Origin: an uncultured Pseudomonadota bacterium
GTDB lineage: Bacteria > Myxococcota_A > Bradymonadia > Bradymonadales > Bradymonadaceae
Length of the DNA stretch: 64,000 nt
Assembly (NCBI GenBank): GCA_950059285.1
Contig: CATLTV010000003.1
Location: 1-64,000 of the forward strand
Reading direction: 5' to 3'
Shown in pieces: positions 1 to 8,442 of this stretch. The translations under genes and the position numbers were made by a program. The notes below the pieces were generated by a model. That model was not told the DNA's origin. It saw nothing but the letters and a program-made list of their open reading frames with translations, and searched no databases. The first letter of the stretch is position 1. Each line of letters begins with the position of its first letter.

Positions 1-2
1 AT

Positions 3-26
3 CCACTTTCTATGGAGCTTGAATAA
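3..26 (+). CDS. possible 3' end of an upstream CDS (partial)
   Basis: An open frame enters from the left edge and ends at a TAA at 24-26, two bases before the thiolase ATG at 28. The GGAG that would serve as ribosome binding site for the thiolase (14-17) lies inside it. Tight stop-to-start spacing is typical of an operon, and thiolases often follow a FadB-type hydroxyacyl-CoA dehydrogenase, but only eight codons are visible, so neither the existence nor the identity of this gene can be proven here. Confidence 0.25.
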   Translation, partial: PLSMELE

Positions 27-27
27 C

Positions 28-1461
28 ATGGAAACTCGTGAAGTCGTCATCGTCTCCTACGCACGTACAGCATTCACTCGTGCTCACAAGGGAGAGTTTC
101 GCAACACCCGTCCAGATACACTCGCTGCTGAAGCGATCAAGGCAGCTCTCAAGCGCGCCAAGGGCCTCAAGCCCGAAGACGTCGATGATGTTGTCCTTGG
201 CTGCGCCATGCCTGAAGGCGAGCAGGGTAACAACGTCGCTCGCGTCGCAGCACTCATGGCTGGACTCCCTGACACCGTTCCTGGCTTGACCGTCAACCGC
301 TTCTGCTCCTCGGGCCTTCAGACCATCGCTCAGGCTGCTGCTCGCATCATGATCGGTGAAGCCGATGTCATCATCGCTGGTGGTACTGAGTCCATGACCA
401 TGGTCCCCATGGGCGGAAACAAGTTCAGCGCCAACCCCGAGGTCATGTATGGACACCCAGAAGTCTACACCCCCATGGGCACAACCGCTGAAAACGTCGC
501 GCGCAAGTTCGAAGTTTCTCGTGAGCGTCAGGACGCTTTTGCTGCTGATAGCCAGGGCAAAGCTGAAGCTGCCGTCAAACGTGGCTTCTTCCGCGGCGAG
601 ATCATCCCTGTCAAAACCAAGATCGTGAACGCTGACGGCACCGAAAGCGAAATCACTGTCAAGGCAGACGGCACACCTCGTCCTGGTACAACCGCTGAAG
701 GTCTTGGCAAACTTCGCCCTGCCTTCAACCCCAAAGGTACAGTCACCGCTGGTAACGCTTCTCCTCTCACCGATGGCGCCGCTGCTGTCGTCGTGATGAG
801 TAAGGAAAAAGCCGACGAGCTTGGTCTTGACCCCATGGGTTACTACCGTGGCTTCCAGGTTGCTGGTGTCCCACCAGAAATCATGGGCATCGGTCCTGTC
901 CCTGCAATCCGTAAACTCCTTGAAAAGTACGACCTCAAGATCGAAGACATCGACATGTTCGAAATCAACGAGGCTTTCGCTGCTCAGGCATCCTACTGCA
1001 AGGAAGAGCTCGGAATCGCTGATGAGAAGATCAACCCCAACGGTGGCGCGATCTCCCTGGGTCACCCCCTCGGCGTCTCTGGTACACGTATGGCTGGTAC
1101 ACTCCTCCGCTCCTTGCGCGACACACGTGGCAAGTATGGCGTAGTCTCCATGTGTATCGGTGGCGGCATGGGCGCTGCTGGCCTCTTCGAGGTCAAGCCT
1201 CTTAGCTACTACAAAACCATCGATGGCGTGAAATACGACCGCGCTATCCTTGACTTCGCTGAAGGCGCAACCGAAGGCGCTGGCGATGGCCGCATCTCCA
1301 AAGGCGACGCTGCTCAGCTCCTTGAACTCGTCAAGGACGGCAACGCCTACACCGATGTCGAGAAAGCTACCGTCAAATACGTCCGCGAAAACTACAAGTG
1401 GACTGACGCTGCTGATGAATGGTTCCGCACCGAAATTCGCAAGTGGGCTGCTACCAAGTAA
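28..1461 (+). CDS. thiolase (acetyl-CoA C-acyltransferase) with C-terminal extension
   Basis: Thiolase of fatty-acid beta-oxidation or acetoacetyl-CoA metabolism, acting in the cytosol. The nucleophile motif NRFCSSG is near residue 93; NEAFA, GGAISLGHPLG and the second cysteine motif CIGGGMGAAG follow in the usual order. Ordinary thiolases end near this last motif (about 390-400 residues), but this protein continues for roughly 88 residues with DGRISKGDA, YTDVEKAT and a Trp-rich end (KWTDAADEW, IRKWAA). That tail looks like a separate small folded domain. The start at ATG 28 is chosen over the longer TTG frame at 19 because GGAG lies about ten bases upstream. A long hairpin follows the stop. 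The thiolase assignment is firm; the substrate chain length and the role of the tail are unknown. Confidence 0.95.
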   Translation: METREVVIVSYARTAFTRAHKGEFRNTRPDTLAAEAIKAALKRAKGLKPEDVDDVVLGCAMPEGEQGNNVARVAALMAGLPDTVPGLTVNRFCSSGLQTIAQAAARIMIGEADVIIAGGTESMTMVPMGGNKFSANPEVMYGHPEVYTPMGTTAENVARKFEVSRERQDAFAADSQGKAEAAVKRGFFRGEIIPVKTKIVNADGTESEITVKADGTPRPGTTAEGLGKLRPAFNPKGTVTAGNASPLTDGAAAVVVMSKEKADELGLDPMGYYRGFQVAGVPPEIMGIGPVPAIRKLLEKYDLKIEDIDMFEINEAFAAQASYCKEELGIADEKINPNGGAISLGHPLGVSGTRMAGTLLRSLRDTRGKYGVVSMCIGGGMGAAGLFEVKPLSYYKTIDGVKYDRAILDFAEGATEGAGDGRISKGDAAQLLELVKDGNAYTDVEKATVKYVRENYKWTDAADEWFRTEIRKWAATK

Positions 1462-1485
1462 CCTCATTTGACGAGACTTCAGGTC

Positions 1486-1529
1486 AAGAGCAAGGGGCGC
1501 TGGTGAAATCACCAGCGCCCCTTGCTCTT
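1486..1529. terminator. long perfect hairpin H1 (20-bp arms, AAAT loop)
   Basis: Arms 1486-1505 and 1510-1529 are exact reverse complements, with the G-rich core CAAGGGGCGC. A T-rich run follows. It lies 24 bases after the thiolase stop, so a rho-independent terminator is likely. It is the shortest member of a family of long intergenic hairpins in this window. Confidence 0.85.
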
Positions 1530-1675
1530 TTCTTTCCCCACTGCTCAAACACTGCAAACTTGCAGTTTGTCCGCAAACTTGCTTTACTGCTCACCATCAT
1601 GAAAGCCTCGCTTGCAACATCATGCAACACGCTCTCAACCACTTCGTTTAGAACTCATAGATAGCAAGGAATCAT

Positions 1676-3580
1676 ATGAACCTCACAGATAACTCCTGGC
1701 GCTTTGCCTACCAGTTTGGCCTCAAAAGCATCTCCATTCTCCTGCTCGCTGCATCCATCACAGCATGTGGCTCTGATGGCGACGACGATGGCGTCGCTGA
1801 TGATGAAGACAACTGCATCAACGTCTCAAACGAAGACCAAGCTGACACCGATGGCGATGGTGTCGGTGATGCCTGCGATGTCTGCCCCACCATGGCAGAC
1901 GCAGATCAGGCTGACACCGATGGCGATGGCGTCGGCGACGTCTGTGACATCTGCATCGATGTCGCTGACCCCGATCAGGCTGATGATGATAGCGATGGCA
2001 TCGGTAACGTCTGTGATAACTGCCCTGCTGATGCAAACGGAGATCAGGCAAACTCCGATGGCGACTCACACGGCGATGTCTGTGATAACTGCCCCATGAC
2101 CGCCAATGAGGATCAGGCAAACTCCGATGATGATTCACACGGCGATGCCTGTGATAACTGTGCCATGGACGCCAACGAAGATCAGGTAAACTCCGATGGC
2201 GACTCACACGGCGATGTCTGCGATAACTGCCCACTGACTGACAACGAAGATCAGGCCGATAATGACAGCGGTGAAAGCGATGGCGTCGGTGATGTCTGTG
2301 ATAACTGTAAACCTGCTGTCAACCCTGGTCAGGAAGACCTCGACAGCGATGGCATCGGCGATGCCTGTGACTCCTGTTTCCCAGGCGGTCCTGGTCGTGA
2401 TGATATCAACTACACAAACGCCACCTTCCAGGACGAGATCGACAATGCTGTCGCTCAGGACGTCTACACCGACCTCGCCATTGCCGACTTCGATCAGGAT
2501 GGCAAGGATGACTTCGTGGTCGTGGATAGTCTCAACCGCAAACTCAACGTCTATCGTGCCACACCTGACAGCGCCACAAAGTTCAGCGAAAGCTTCATGA
2601 CAGTCACCGTCGCAAGTGGTGGACGACGCTTTGATGTCGGCGACTTTGATAACGACTCCTACCCCGATGTCGTCACCTCAAACAGCGTCGATGGTGCCAT
2701 CTTCTTCAACACAGGTACAGGCGGAGAGCGCAAGTTCATTACTGCTGGCGCAGGACTTAAAGTTCTTGAGGTTGGTCTCGCTCCTCGCGATGTCATCACT
2801 GGTGACTTCAACGCGGATGGCATCTCCGACATCGCCTTCCTCTCGGGCAGTCAAAACCTCTTCTTCTTCTTTGGTGGCGAAGGCGACATCGTGGACAGTG
2901 GTGAGAACGGCAAGGTCGAACTCCCCTCAGCTTTCAGAGTTGCGACTGGTGGCAAAGTCATCACCACAGGAAACTTTGACTCTAGCCCGGGTGAAGATCT
3001 TGCCATCCTCTCTGAAGATGGAAAGGTGATGTTTATCAACAACATTCAACCTACCATCGAAGGTGCAGCACTGACCGCGCTGAGCCATGACTCTGCGTCC
3101 TACGACCTCCCCAATGATGTCGACTACGACTTCATCGATGCTGGCTCCATTGAACAAAACTCCATCGATGATATCTTTGTCCTCTACTCTGGCGATGCTG
3201 CCGCATCACAGGCATCCGAGCTGGTTGTAGCCAAAAACGATGGAGGATCATTCTCCCAGTACTGGTTCTCCAACACACTCCCCACGACCACCACGCTCTA
3301 TGTCAACGACCTCGCCGCAGATGGTTACGCAGATATCTTCCTTGGATCGGCATTCCTTCGCCACTCCTACAACGGTGCGATGCCTCCTTACCTGAACACC
3401 TCGGCAGAGGACTCCAACAGGTTCCGCATCTCCGAGAAGGTGGAAGGAACACAAGCTGACATCGGTTACTTCCAGGGCAACTTTGTCCCAAGCCTCGTGG
3501 TCATTGGTAAAGGCGATATCAGCTTCCAGAACGATGGCGGTGCCCTCGTTGTCCTTGAAGCATCCTGCTCATCAGACTAG
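1676..3580 (+). CDS. lipoprotein with thrombospondin type 3 repeats and FG-GAP/VCBS repeats
   Basis: A 634-residue surface lipoprotein. A hydrophobic signal ends in SITAC, giving a lipidated Cys31. Residues about 33-240 are repeated Asp/Cys units of the form DxDGDGVGDxCDxCP, which in thrombospondin type 3 repeats bind calcium in a wire-like stack. Residues about 260-600 carry DFDQDGKDD, DFDNDSYPD and DFNADGISD, the FG-GAP/VCBS signature of an integrin-like beta-propeller. A Cys pair at the C-terminus may form a disulfide. AAGGA precedes the ATG. Probably an outer-membrane or surface adhesin-like protein; the ligand is unknown. The stop TAG is shared with the left end of a mobile element. Confidence 0.9.
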   Translation: MNLTDNSWRFAYQFGLKSISILLLAASITACGSDGDDDGVADDEDNCINVSNEDQADTDGDGVGDACDVCPTMADADQADTDGDGVGDVCDICIDVADPDQADDDSDGIGNVCDNCPADANGDQANSDGDSHGDVCDNCPMTANEDQANSDDDSHGDACDNCAMDANEDQVNSDGDSHGDVCDNCPLTDNEDQADNDSGESDGVGDVCDNCKPAVNPGQEDLDSDGIGDACDSCFPGGPGRDDINYTNATFQDEIDNAVAQDVYTDLAIADFDQDGKDDFVVVDSLNRKLNVYRATPDSATKFSESFMTVTVASGGRRFDVGDFDNDSYPDVVTSNSVDGAIFFNTGTGGERKFITAGAGLKVLEVGLAPRDVITGDFNADGISDIAFLSGSQNLFFFFGGEGDIVDSGENGKVELPSAFRVATGGKVITTGNFDSSPGEDLAILSEDGKVMFINNIQPTIEGAALTALSHDSASYDLPNDVDYDFIDAGSIEQNSIDDIFVLYSGDAAASQASELVVAKNDGGSFSQYWFSNTLPTTTTLYVNDLAADGYADIFLGSAFLRHSYNGAMPPYLNTSAEDSNRFRISEKVEGTQADIGYFQGNFVPSLVVIGKGDISFQNDGGALVVLEASCSSD

Positions 3581-3741
3581 AGCGTTATAAAGAAAGAAAT
3601 GGAAGAAGAAAAGCGAAGGAGAACGCGCGGAGTTCGAGGAACAAAAACCAAGAATAGTAGCCATGTTACATTCTGGTTTTGTGACACTGAAATCCTCGCT
3701 TTCCACGAGCTTTTCATTCCAGATTCTTCTTTATAACGCTC
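3580..3741. mobile_element. MITE family A, copy 1 (162 bp, 15-bp TIR)
   Basis: Perfect 15-bp terminal inverted repeats beginning GAGCGTTATAAAG (3580-3594 and 3727-3741) enclose AG-rich non-coding sequence with no transposase. A diverged copy of the same length lies at 57387-57549. The left flank is TA (3578-3579); the right flank is CA (3742-3743), probably a mutated TA. A TA target suggests mobilisation by a Tc1/mariner or IS630-type transposase (inference). Confidence 0.8.
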
Positions 3742-3897
3742 CAGGTTCTGTTGACATAGGCGGACCGAGCAGAGCGACGGCACGGAGGAATGAGGGGGAG
3801 AGAGGCAATGAAGGGCGATCGGGATCGCCTGAAGATGCCTCTCTTCTACTCTTTTCTTCGGGGCAAGCTCCGCGACGGGAGCTTAGGTCAACAGAAC
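3581..3897. other. intergenic stretch filled by two MITEs
   Basis: The whole gap between the lipoprotein stop and the DUF4132 stop is made of the two small elements listed separately. No other gene or terminator is seen here, so the two convergent genes end inside element termini. Confidence 0.8.
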
Positions 3898-3898
3898 C
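3744..3898. mobile_element. MITE family B, copy 1 (155 bp, 12-bp TIR)
   Basis: Terminal repeats GGTTCTGTTGAC (3744-3755) and its complement (3887-3898) bound a 155-bp element. It is nearly identical to an inverted copy at 42792-42946. It directly abuts family A across a shared dinucleotide and is followed by TA (3899-3900). There is no coding capacity for a transposase. Confidence 0.85.
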
Positions 3899-6800
3899 TA
3901 GACCAGAATATCGTGAAGCTCCTTGAAGAACTCACTCAACTGTCGTAAGTCGGCGTATTTCCAGTTCAACGTGTTAAGGTTTGCAGTGTGGTTGAACTTT
4001 ACACGGTCATCCCAATACGACATGAACACTAGCTCAGGTGCGCGTGCGCTGAATTTGTGAGGCGCATCAGAAGGATGATCCAGTTTTCGTCGGATCTTTC
4101 TGATCCCATGCGTGCGTCTTCGTTTCACAAACTCTTGCCAGGGACCGACGCTCATCAGCGCGTGGCGTGATTTCTGTTGAACCTGTGCCTCTTTGATAAA
4201 CGGCTCCATCAGGGGTTTGATGTCTTCATCATCTTTGATGACAAAATGCCTGCGCGTGAGCTGATCAAAGGGCTGGATGATCTCGAAGTCTGTGAGCATA
4301 TCAAGCCACCTGTCCATGTCTTCTTTGGGCAAGTCAAGGGGATGCACCAGGCCGATTTGAGCGTCCTTCGCGATCGTGACAGGTTCATAGTTGAGATCAA
4401 TAGGTTGACCTTCTGCATCCACGATGAATGCAGTGTGAAGCATGTCTGTATTGGTTGTTGTGGAGGATGGGGGGACAAACATTCCCCATACAAGTTTGGA
4501 TGCAATCAACGACACAAAGGGGTGTTCCATGATGTGTTGTTGCCATGATGTGGCTTCCCAGCGACGAAACGTGGAGATCGCATACTCCAGACGACGTGAG
4601 ATAAATTGTGCCTGTCGTGTGCATTGTTGCTGGATACGCTTCCAACGAAGTTGTGATGCTTCGTCTGTCAGCTCCACACTTGCGGGCAGATGTAAGTCAA
4701 GCTCATGATCGATGGAGACCTTGAGGGTCTGACCATTGGGGAACGTGATACAGTTTGCCTTGATCATTTTTGGGGCTGGCATGTGCCTGTCTACCAGGGG
4801 TTCGATATCCTCTCTGACATCCTGATTGATCTTGATGAGGGCTTTGTGTGCCAACTCCTTGGCTTCGCTTCGACCACTTGTGTAGATGCTCCAGAGCGCT
4901 TCAATAAAGTAGGCGTTGGCCTTGGAGCTTATAGACTTGAGGATCTGCTCTGCGACGCGATAGTGAGCCTGCTTGCAGATGAGGTCATCAATCATTTTGG
5001 GTAAGGTGTCTGCAACCTCTGCACCTCCGAACCACATCAGGGGTTTGAGGACCCATTCCTCTTGAACCGGGTGATTTGCCTTGTGCCAGGCGTTGAACAG
5101 ATCCCAGACAAAGGTGCCCAACGTCGCTTCATCAGCGATGTCTTCCAGTGTCTTGAGTCCTATGTAAGGTTGCTCCATGGAAGAGAATTTGAGCATTAAT
5201 CCTATGTTATCATAGATCTCAATGGGCAGGATCTTGGAGGGGTCTTCCTTGAGCAGAATCGGCGTGAACGTGCTGGGCTGCCAGAACGCTGGAAGTTTGG
5301 GCATGATCTCGGGGTAGTGCTGTGAAGGATCATCCATTTCAGGGAGGATATCCTGTACTTCCTCACCATAGCGTTCCACGATTTCATGAAATAAATCAGG
5401 ATCTTTGCTCTGTACAAGGTGCATCATCTCAGCATAATTTGTGCGTTCTTTTTTTGAGGATGAGGTTGCATAGAAGTAGATCGCTCCTTTTGCAGCGAGC
5501 TCGGGTTGTGCTTCGATCCAGGCGAGCGCCTCTGGTCTTGATTTCTTTAGAGAGAGCCAACGGGCATACTCCTTGGCAAGCCCTGGCCAGGTGATGGCAA
5601 GGAGTCGACAGGTTCTGTTAAAGTCGTTGATCGTGGGAGGGGAGAGCAGGTAGAGCTTGATGAGGTTAAAGTCTCCCTCAAGGTATGGGAGCATGTGATA
5701 GAGTTGCTGAGGATCCACAGCTGAAATGAACTTCTTGTGTGCTGTCAAGAACTCGATTTGTGAGGGGATGTCATAGTCACGCAGGAGGTAGTTGTACTCA
5801 TAGCTTCCTGGCTTTAGCCCCCTATATGCTTCGAAGAGCTCATCAGGGGTTGCCTGCACTGCATTTTCATTCCATCCCTGGATGTCTTTAATACGTTGAT
5901 CGTCAAGACCGATGGTGAAGTGATCATCAAGCATTTGAAGTGATTTCAGGGGCTTGAATTTTTTTGTGTTGGCCTTCTTCTTGGCGTTTCTTAGCCATGG
6001 CGGCAGGCTCAAGATTTGAGGGAGGTCGAAATTGGGCTCTGTGCTTTGAGTGACAGGTTCCTCGGCGACTGGGTTGAGTCTGGCGATCTGCTCTGTGTGA
6101 ATGGTTTGTAAGGCTTTGTGGATACGATGATTGCTGTTGTTCTCTGCGGTTTCCTTCAACACATTGGCGACATATTTTTCACTGATTTCAGCATGGTCAA
6201 TGAGGAATGCTTTCTCTGTGTCAAACTGTCTGACTGAGCCCGTTGGGATGTTGTCAAAGTAGATGTTATGGTATGTGCAGTCAAAGCGCTGAGCAAAGGC
6301 TTGTGCGACCTCCGCACATGGGATCATGCTTAGAGCACCAGCGACCTCTTCTGTGTAATGGTCAAGATACAGTGTGATGAACAGGTCACGCACAGCGTCG
6401 CCGTGAATGGTGAGTGCATCAAACGGAAAAGAGTACATGCTGGTCATCACCTTGAATACGTCGAGGTCCTTGTATCTCTTGGTGTTGAGCTTCTCATACC
6501 ATGTCTCCAGGTGAGCGATGTCAGCGCCTGTGGTGAGTACGCTAAAATAGCGTGCGATCTCATGATCGGAGAGCACATAGTCGTTGGTGAGATGGAATTC
6601 GGGGAGTTCGTCAATGACGCTATTTGCCCAGTCGGTGCGCTCAGGGAACAGGATCGCCAGCCTTAGCCTTGCCCTGTGGTCTCTGGTTTCCCAGTAGGAT
6701 TCAGCTTCGCCAAGCAGGGTAGTATAATCTTCCTCCGAAATCGTGCAGAGGTGACGTCGCATGGTCATCATGGTCGAGATCGATTTCTTAAATACATGCC

Positions 6801-7170
6801 TGATATCATAGATGAATTTGTCCGTTATCTTGGTTTGGAAGACAGCTTCATCCACATGACACAGGGCATAAAGAGAGAGGCTCATACCTTGCGCTAACCA
6901 CTCCTGATCAAACTTCTTGATGCCGCGTGGCCTCTTGAGGCTTGAGCATAGCATCTCTTTGTACTCTTGTGTGTGTTGTTCAGGAGACTTGTTGGGAGCG
7001 GATTGAATTTCAAGGGGTTTTATTGATTTTGGTTTTTGGGGGCTAAAGCGCCAGTGAGAGAGTTTGCGCTTATTCTTGGAGGTCCAACAAATCTTCATAC
7101 GTCTCAACCATTGGTGGTGTGGTGAAATGGCAGTGCCAGGCGGTTTACATGATGTGGAGATATATAACAT
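3898..7170 (-). CDS. DUF4132 (MolR/YehI-like) protein, first copy
   Basis: A 1090-residue cytoplasmic protein. The last third has the DUF4132 pattern: a charged helix, HPFVSLIASKLVWGMF, then DLNYEPV, IGLVHPLDLP and IIQPFDQLTRR, the conserved HP..L and QPF.QL motifs. The N-terminal 700 residues are helical, HEAT-like and of unknown function. DUF4132 proteins such as E. coli YehI/MolR have no firmly established biochemical role. A second family member is at 27865-30774. The start is supported by GAGGG six bases before the ATG; an internal ATG 24 codons on is possible. The stop codon TAG is completed by the end of the adjacent MITE. No WGR domain is visible. Confidence 0.8.
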   Translation of the reverse strand: MLYISTSCKPPGTAISPHHQWLRRMKICWTSKNKRKLSHWRFSPQKPKSIKPLEIQSAPNKSPEQHTQEYKEMLCSSLKRPRGIKKFDQEWLAQGMSLSLYALCHVDEAVFQTKITDKFIYDIRHVFKKSISTMMTMRRHLCTISEEDYTTLLGEAESYWETRDHRARLRLAILFPERTDWANSVIDELPEFHLTNDYVLSDHEIARYFSVLTTGADIAHLETWYEKLNTKRYKDLDVFKVMTSMYSFPFDALTIHGDAVRDLFITLYLDHYTEEVAGALSMIPCAEVAQAFAQRFDCTYHNIYFDNIPTGSVRQFDTEKAFLIDHAEISEKYVANVLKETAENNSNHRIHKALQTIHTEQIARLNPVAEEPVTQSTEPNFDLPQILSLPPWLRNAKKKANTKKFKPLKSLQMLDDHFTIGLDDQRIKDIQGWNENAVQATPDELFEAYRGLKPGSYEYNYLLRDYDIPSQIEFLTAHKKFISAVDPQQLYHMLPYLEGDFNLIKLYLLSPPTINDFNRTCRLLAITWPGLAKEYARWLSLKKSRPEALAWIEAQPELAAKGAIYFYATSSSKKERTNYAEMMHLVQSKDPDLFHEIVERYGEEVQDILPEMDDPSQHYPEIMPKLPAFWQPSTFTPILLKEDPSKILPIEIYDNIGLMLKFSSMEQPYIGLKTLEDIADEATLGTFVWDLFNAWHKANHPVQEEWVLKPLMWFGGAEVADTLPKMIDDLICKQAHYRVAEQILKSISSKANAYFIEALWSIYTSGRSEAKELAHKALIKINQDVREDIEPLVDRHMPAPKMIKANCITFPNGQTLKVSIDHELDLHLPASVELTDEASQLRWKRIQQQCTRQAQFISRRLEYAISTFRRWEATSWQQHIMEHPFVSLIASKLVWGMFVPPSSTTTNTDMLHTAFIVDAEGQPIDLNYEPVTIAKDAQIGLVHPLDLPKEDMDRWLDMLTDFEIIQPFDQLTRRHFVIKDDEDIKPLMEPFIKEAQVQQKSRHALMSVGPWQEFVKRRRTHGIRKIRRKLDHPSDAPHKFSARAPELVFMSYWDDRVKFNHTANLNTLNWKYADLRQLSEFFKELHDILV

Positions 7171-7266
7171 GTGATGCCCTCAATCTTCTATTGATTATTT
7201 GGTGCTTAGATTCGTCTGTATAGATGTAGCGTTCGCCATCATTCCTCAAGCAAGGAGATTTACACG

Positions 7267-7875
7267 ATGACAGAGACAGCGCTTACCATGAGTACGACAA
7301 CGAAGGGGCATTCCTCTGGAGGGGAGCTGGTCGAACAGAGCAGACTAACATCACAGCAGCAGCAATCATTGCAGCGTGCAGTGAAGCGTTTGGATGCGTT
7401 GGCGCACCTGATGGACGATCGCTTTGAGATCCCAATTATCAGGGTCAGGATTGGTCTGGACCCAATCATCGGAATGATTCCAGGTGGTGGTGACTGGGTT
7501 GTCTGGCTGGTGGGGATTTATATTTTTTGGGAAGCGGTCAAGTTGGGCGCACCGATGCACGTGTTGATGAGGATGGCGACCAACATTGGTGTGGATTTAT
7601 TGGGTGGTTATGCGCCTGTAGCGGGAGACATCTTTGATGTCTTCTACCGCTCTAACAAGCGTAACGTGGAGTTGTTAAGAGGTTATCTTGGAGCAAAGCC
7701 CGAGCTTGATGCGCAGTTGCCAAGTGTGTTGCCCACACGCGTGGAGAATGCGCTGGTCAAGGGTGGTAAAAACAAGGCTGTGCGATATGGATTTGCTGCG
7801 TTAGCGAGCGTGCTGTTGTTGTTGCTGGCGAGCGGTCCGACGCTGTTGATTTACTGGTTGATTCAGAGCTGGTGA
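7267..7875 (+). CDS. DUF4112 family membrane protein
   Basis: 202 residues. The central region matches the DUF4112 signature: LIDDRFEIP-like start (LMDDRFEIP), RIGLDPIIGMIPGGGDW, then GAPMHVLMRMATNIGVDLLGG, PVAGDIFDVFYRSN and NVELL. Two hydrophobic stretches flank the GLD/IPGGGD region, and a third (about residues 178-198) ends the protein, so it should sit in the inner membrane. The biochemical function of the family is not known. The gene is preceded by AAGGAG and followed by a 33-bp hairpin whose arm includes its stop codon. It is divergent from the DUF4132 gene and convergent with the J-domain gene. Confidence 0.85.
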   Translation: MTETALTMSTTTKGHSSGGELVEQSRLTSQQQQSLQRAVKRLDALAHLMDDRFEIPIIRVRIGLDPIIGMIPGGGDWVVWLVGIYIFWEAVKLGAPMHVLMRMATNIGVDLLGGYAPVAGDIFDVFYRSNKRNVELLRGYLGAKPELDAQLPSVLPTRVENALVKGGKNKAVRYGFAALASVLLLLLASGPTLLIYWLIQSW

Positions 7876-7940
7876 AGAAAAAAGAAGAGGGGCGGCCTGT
7901 TGCGAAAGCAACAGGCCGCCCCTCTTCTTTTTTCTTCACC
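7871..7940. terminator. long perfect hairpin H2 (33-bp arms, GAAA loop)
   Basis: Arms 7871-7903 and 7908-7940 are perfectly complementary around a GAAA tetraloop. The left arm begins inside the last sense codon and contains the TGA stop (7873-7875) of the DUF4112 gene. The core is GAAGAGGGGCGGC. It sits between convergent genes and has A-runs and T-runs on both sides, so it could terminate from either direction. Confidence 0.9.
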
Positions 7941-7948
7941 AAGTGGTG

Positions 7949-8344
7949 TTAGTATTTGCCGTTTTTCCAATAAGATTCAATCGCTTGGTAGGCACGCGTC
8001 AGCTCCTGAGAGAGCTCCGTGGAGAGCTGCTGCATGTCATCATCATGTGCAAACTTATCGGGGTGATATTTGCGCATGAGTTTGCGGTAAGAGGCTTTTA
8101 CGGTGGCCATATCTGCGCCGTATTCGACTTCAAGGTTGGCGTAGTAATCGCGCAGAGTTTTATCTGTGCCAGACTTTGGGGGTTGAACGTGATCGGAGGG
8201 TGAGCCGATTGTTTCAAAGCCTTCAGGGAACTTATCTTCGAAAATTTTACCGATGCCGCCGCGGTCTTCAACTTCCTTGATGGCATCGAGGACGGAGTTC
8301 AAGTTCGCTCGCGCGGCGCGTTTGAGGCGTTCTTTGAGGTCCAT
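7949..8344 (-). CDS. small J-domain (DnaJ-like) protein
   Basis: 131 residues. The N-terminal 25 residues (LKRAARANLNSVLDA) resemble the membrane-proximal helix of PspA-type proteins. Residues about 65-128 form a J domain with DYYANLEVEYGA, a lysine-rich helix II and the HPDKF motif that stimulates Hsp70 ATPase. No Gly/Phe or zinc region is present, so this is a type III J-protein that recruits DnaK to a specific client, possibly at the membrane. AAGGAG lies 11 bases upstream of the ATG. The client is unknown. Confidence 0.85.
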   Translation of the reverse strand: MDLKERLKRAARANLNSVLDAIKEVEDRGGIGKIFEDKFPEGFETIGSPSDHVQPPKSGTDKTLRDYYANLEVEYGADMATVKASYRKLMRKYHPDKFAHDDDMQQLSTELSQELTRAYQAIESYWKNGKY

Positions 8345-8442
8345 GTTGTATCAATCTCCTTGTAAGTAGAGCATGAGAGGAGTGTCTCAGGCGTACAGGC
8401 AGAATGTAGACGCGTTGTGAGTGAACTACAAGAGAGATGAGC

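Noticed and set aside
10-1557. 515-codon open frame on the minus strand opposite the thiolase gene
   Set aside because: The thiolase on the plus strand has all catalytic motifs; the antisense frame is low-complexity and Ser/Asp/Val-rich, a by-product of codon bias.
1800-2370. DNA tandem repeat as a separate non-coding feature
   Set aside because: It is fully explained by thrombospondin type 3 units in the lipoprotein.
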